A stretch of 64,000 nucleotides of DNA from contig NZ_FXTA01000001.1 of assembly GCF_900182645.1 (NCBI RefSeq), positions 744,001 to 808,000 on the forward strand, in the 5' to 3' direction. Source of the stretch: Flavobacterium resistens. Lineage in GTDB: Bacteria > Bacteroidota > Bacteroidia > Flavobacteriales > Flavobacteriaceae. The stretch's first letter is position 1, and the number at the start of each line of letters is the position of its first letter. The position numbers and the translations under genes are program-made. The notes beneath the pieces were generated by a model. That model was given only the letters and a program-made list of their open reading frames with translations, ran no database searches and was not told where the DNA came from. Shown one piece after another: positions 62,397-64,000 of the stretch.

Positions 62397-62426
62397 AAAA
62401 CCACTGTAAAAAGTGGTTTTTTTTTT
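62397..62426 (+). terminator. Terminator at the right edge of the accessory cassette
   Basis: AAAACCACT and AGTGGTTTT form a perfect 9-base stem around GTAAAA, followed by a run of T. It is 2 bases past the last cassette gene. Confidence 0.85.
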
Positions 62427-62440
62427 GGGGTTTAAGTCCG

Positions 62441-62471
62441 TTTGAAAATAGAAATAACTTACATATATTTG
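62441..62471 (+). promoter_or_regulatory. Full-consensus promoter of the phage regulator
   Basis: TTTG at 62441-62444 and TATATTTG at 62464-62471 are exactly 19 bases apart. The ATG is only 4 bases past the -7 box, so transcription would begin at or next to the start codon. Confidence 0.75.
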
Positions 62472-62475
62472 CCAC

Positions 62476-62706
62476 ATGACACGCAAAGAAAGACTTACCC
62501 AAAGAAACAACCAAGTAAGAAAGCTTTTCTACGATCTACAGGCAAAAAATCCTAAATGGCGTATTGATGCTATTATTGAAGAGGTTGGCAACAAAACCTT
62601 TTTAGCCAACAGAACTGTTGAAGCTATAATCAATTATGAAGGGATCTACAATGATAATGCAAAACCAGTAGAAACTTCTCAAATTTCCTTATTTCAGTTT
62701 ATTTAA
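62476..62706 (+). CDS. Small phage DNA-binding protein, candidate late-gene regulator
   Basis: This 76-residue protein has a helix-turn-helix-like pattern (RIDAIIEEVGNKTFLANRTV) after a basic N-terminus (TRKERLTQRNNQVRK). It has its own consensus promoter and, apparently, a leaderless message. Its stop shares TTAA with the stop of the gpF-like gene on the other strand. In Mu the middle regulator Mor sits before the late genes, but homology to Mor/C is not established. Confidence 0.6.
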   Translation: MTRKERLTQRNNQVRKLFYDLQAKNPKWRIDAIIEEVGNKTFLANRTVEAIINYEGIYNDNAKPVETSQISLFQFI

Positions 62707-63491
62707 GAACTTAATAGTGTAGTTGCCATTTCTTCGGCTTCTTTTATTTCATCACTATTTAAAGTTTCTTTATAAGCAATTTCACCAAATATTTTTCCAG
62801 TTAAAGCTGCATTGTTTTTGAAGCTGTTTTTAATATCAAAATCAGGTACGAAATCACTAGGTTCTTCGTCTGTTTGCTCAACATCGCATCGACAACCCCA
62901 ATCAATCGGAGTCATATGCGTTTTCCAAAATGGATGATTTATTGGCAATATAATACCATCTAAAGCACGGTGTTTCTCACGTGTTCTCGAATCATGTATT
63001 GCGACGTATTTCAAGTTTGGATATAAATCCGAATCAGCTTCAAAACTTTTCCATCTTTCTGCATTGTTGGCGGTTGCGACTGTATGATGATATTCCGTTT
63101 TTAAGTAGCGCACATTATATTCCTCGCTTACTTCTAATGCTTTTTTTCTGTACTTATTCCAAGGAACAACTTCGCCACTTTCAGTTAGAAATGATTCTAA
63201 TTGTTTTCTGAAGCTAGTTTCTTTAAATGCGGAAAATAATGCAATATCATTTTTTAAAGAGCGTGCAAGATCTGTATCATAAAATACTGAATCAGTATTA
63301 TAACCGACATTTAAAGCCTCGCTTAAATGATCGAAGTAATATTGAAATAATTTGTTTGTAGCTCCTTTGCTTCCCAATACACCGTCAAATACTTCACGAA
63401 TGTAGCTTTCAATTAGCCTGCTAAAAATATTATCACTTTTCAATTCAATTGAGCTGTGTTCGTGATCACAGCAGTGGGAACGATAATGCAT
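62703..63491 (-). CDS. Mu gpF-like head morphogenesis protein
   Basis: This 262-residue minor head protein of the Mu F family (PF04233-like) has its C-terminal signature with HDSRTREKHRALDG near residue 167 and hPFWKTHMTPIDWGCRCDVEQ near 185. Such proteins take part in early capsid assembly. It follows the portal gene by 11 bases and its stop overlaps that of the opposite-strand regulator. Confidence 0.85.
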   Translation of the reverse strand: MHYRSHCCDHEHSSIELKSDNIFSRLIESYIREVFDGVLGSKGATNKLFQYYFDHLSEALNVGYNTDSVFYDTDLARSLKNDIALFSAFKETSFRKQLESFLTESGEVVPWNKYRKKALEVSEEYNVRYLKTEYHHTVATANNAERWKSFEADSDLYPNLKYVAIHDSRTREKHRALDGIILPINHPFWKTHMTPIDWGCRCDVEQTDEEPSDFVPDFDIKNSFKNNAALTGKIFGEIAYKETLNSDEIKEAEEMATTLLSS

Positions 63492-63502
63492 TTTTAGCAG
63501 GC

Positions 63503-64000
63503 TTAAGCCTTTCCCGTGGCAGTCTTTTCTTTTAGCGGTTTATCTTCAGACGGCATTCTTTCAACTTCGACACCATAAGTTTGCTCAACATATTGTTGTT
63601 TAAGAACGTAACCATTACCCATTAATTCAGTATCGATTTTTATCTGCTCTTTTGGATCTACAGTTTTTTCAATAGTGATCTTTGCATTTTCGGGAATTTT
63701 GTAACCAATCATCCGCATTGCCGGAACAAGTCTTTTGTTTAAAAAAGACAGCATTTTCTTTTTATCAGATTTTACAACTTCTTCCAATGTGTTTTCGTGA
63801 ACTTCACCCTGAGATCTGCTAGAACCATTTTCAGTAGTCATTGTTTGATGCAAAATCAATTTTGACAATTCTTTGTCTAATGCTTGAATTTTCATATAAA
63901 ATACATTAAAAGCATCTGTTTTAGAATTCTCTTTTATTTCGACTTCTGTACCAATTGGGAAAACTCCGTAAGCGGCACTTCCCATTTCTTCAAGCCAATT
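63503..64000 (-). CDS. Mu gp29-like portal protein (DUF935), 5' end outside window
   Basis: The last ~165 residues are visible; the frame remains open at the window edge. The DUF935-type C-terminus is clear (LILHQTMTTENGSSRSQGEVHENT). The portal forms the entry ring for DNA packaging. It precedes the gpF-like gene on the minus strand, the same order as in Mu but with the opposite orientation to the transposase. Confidence 0.82.
   Translation of the reverse strand, partial: NWLEEMGSAAYGVFPIGTEVEIKENSKTDAFNVFYMKIQALDKELSKLILHQTMTTENGSSRSQGEVHENTLEEVVKSDKKKMLSFLNKRLVPAMRMIGYKIPENAKITIEKTVDPKEQIKIDTELMGNGYVLKQQYVEQTYGVEVERMPSEDKPLKEKTATGKA

Larger units (their letters stand above)
50455..64000. 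mobile_element. Mu-like transposable prophage, left part
   Basis: The region carries a repressor, DDE transposase with MuB-type ATPase, early operon, Mu gpF-like and gp29-like morphogenesis genes, and end-type repeats at its left margin. The right end is beyond 64000. Early genes are on the plus strand and late genes on the minus strand. Confidence 0.85.

Noticed and set aside
1..64000. CRISPR arrays, tRNA and rRNA genes
   Set aside because: I looked for regularly spaced direct repeats and for conserved tRNA arms or rRNA segments and found none. The only spaced repeats are the three 12-base units at 50770.

Overview
The window looks like a chromosomal segment of a Flavobacterium or close relative (Bacteroidota). 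The DNA is AT-rich. Promoters fit the Bacteroidota consensus TTTG-N19-TAnnTTTG and classical Shine-Dalgarno sites are scarce. The segment carries a SusC/SusD glycan locus, many lipoproteins and TlpA-like thioredoxins, and several families of intergenic inverted repeats. The strain cannot be named from sequence alone. No tRNA, rRNA or CRISPR array was seen.

Region 1 (1-17052, almost all minus strand). After a truncated secreted M28 aminopeptidase comes a polysaccharide utilization locus. Read in its own direction it is: membrane-spanning beta-propeller/LuxR regulator, SusC, SusD, LamG lipoprotein, GH144-type endo-beta-1,2-glucanase lipoprotein, alpha/beta hydrolase, GH3 beta-glucosidase, exported glycerophosphodiester phosphodiesterase, and a GH43-like protein with F5/8C and FN3 domains. 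GH144 plus GH3 points to beta-1,2-glucan. The phosphodiesterase and esterase suggest the substrate may be a decorated (phosphoglycerol or acyl) glucan such as a bacterial periplasmic or cyclic glucan. That last step is inference.

Region 2 (17 kb-50.4 kb) is mostly core and housekeeping: pta-ackA, CorA, DnaK, two TlpA-like thioredoxin proteins, a CPA1 Na+/H+ antiporter, NERD protein, thioesterase, MscS, alpha/beta hydrolase, ThuA-like protein, sulfurtransferase, ModF-like ABC ATPase, RluD-type pseudouridine synthase with a PASTA protein, Ddl, CoaD, PhnA-like protein, DbpA-like helicase, M14 peptidase, and small membrane proteins. Several intergenic gaps hold long near-perfect inverted repeats (38.3, 40.2-40.4, 45.5 and 48.5 kb).

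Region 3 (about 50.45 kb to the right edge) is the left part of a Mu-like transposable prophage. An S24 (CI/LexA-like) repressor diverges from an early operon. The early operon holds a small DNA-binding candidate, a MuA-type DDE transposase, a MuB-type ATPase, an HNH-like protein, a RecA-like ATPase, a DUF3164-like protein and a chain of overlapping tiny genes. At the far right, Mu gpF-like and gp29-like (portal) genes lie on the opposite strand, so early and late modules converge, unlike Mu itself.

Between the two phage modules, framed by terminators on both sides, sits a five-gene accessory cassette (59.1-62.4 kb). It has divergent, mirror-image promoter boxes and encodes a soluble protein, three membrane proteins (two of them tandem paralogs with coiled coils) and an exported protein. 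It is the best candidate here for an undescribed system, for example superinfection exclusion or defence. A DNA-binding regulator with a consensus promoter and an apparently leaderless start follows it.
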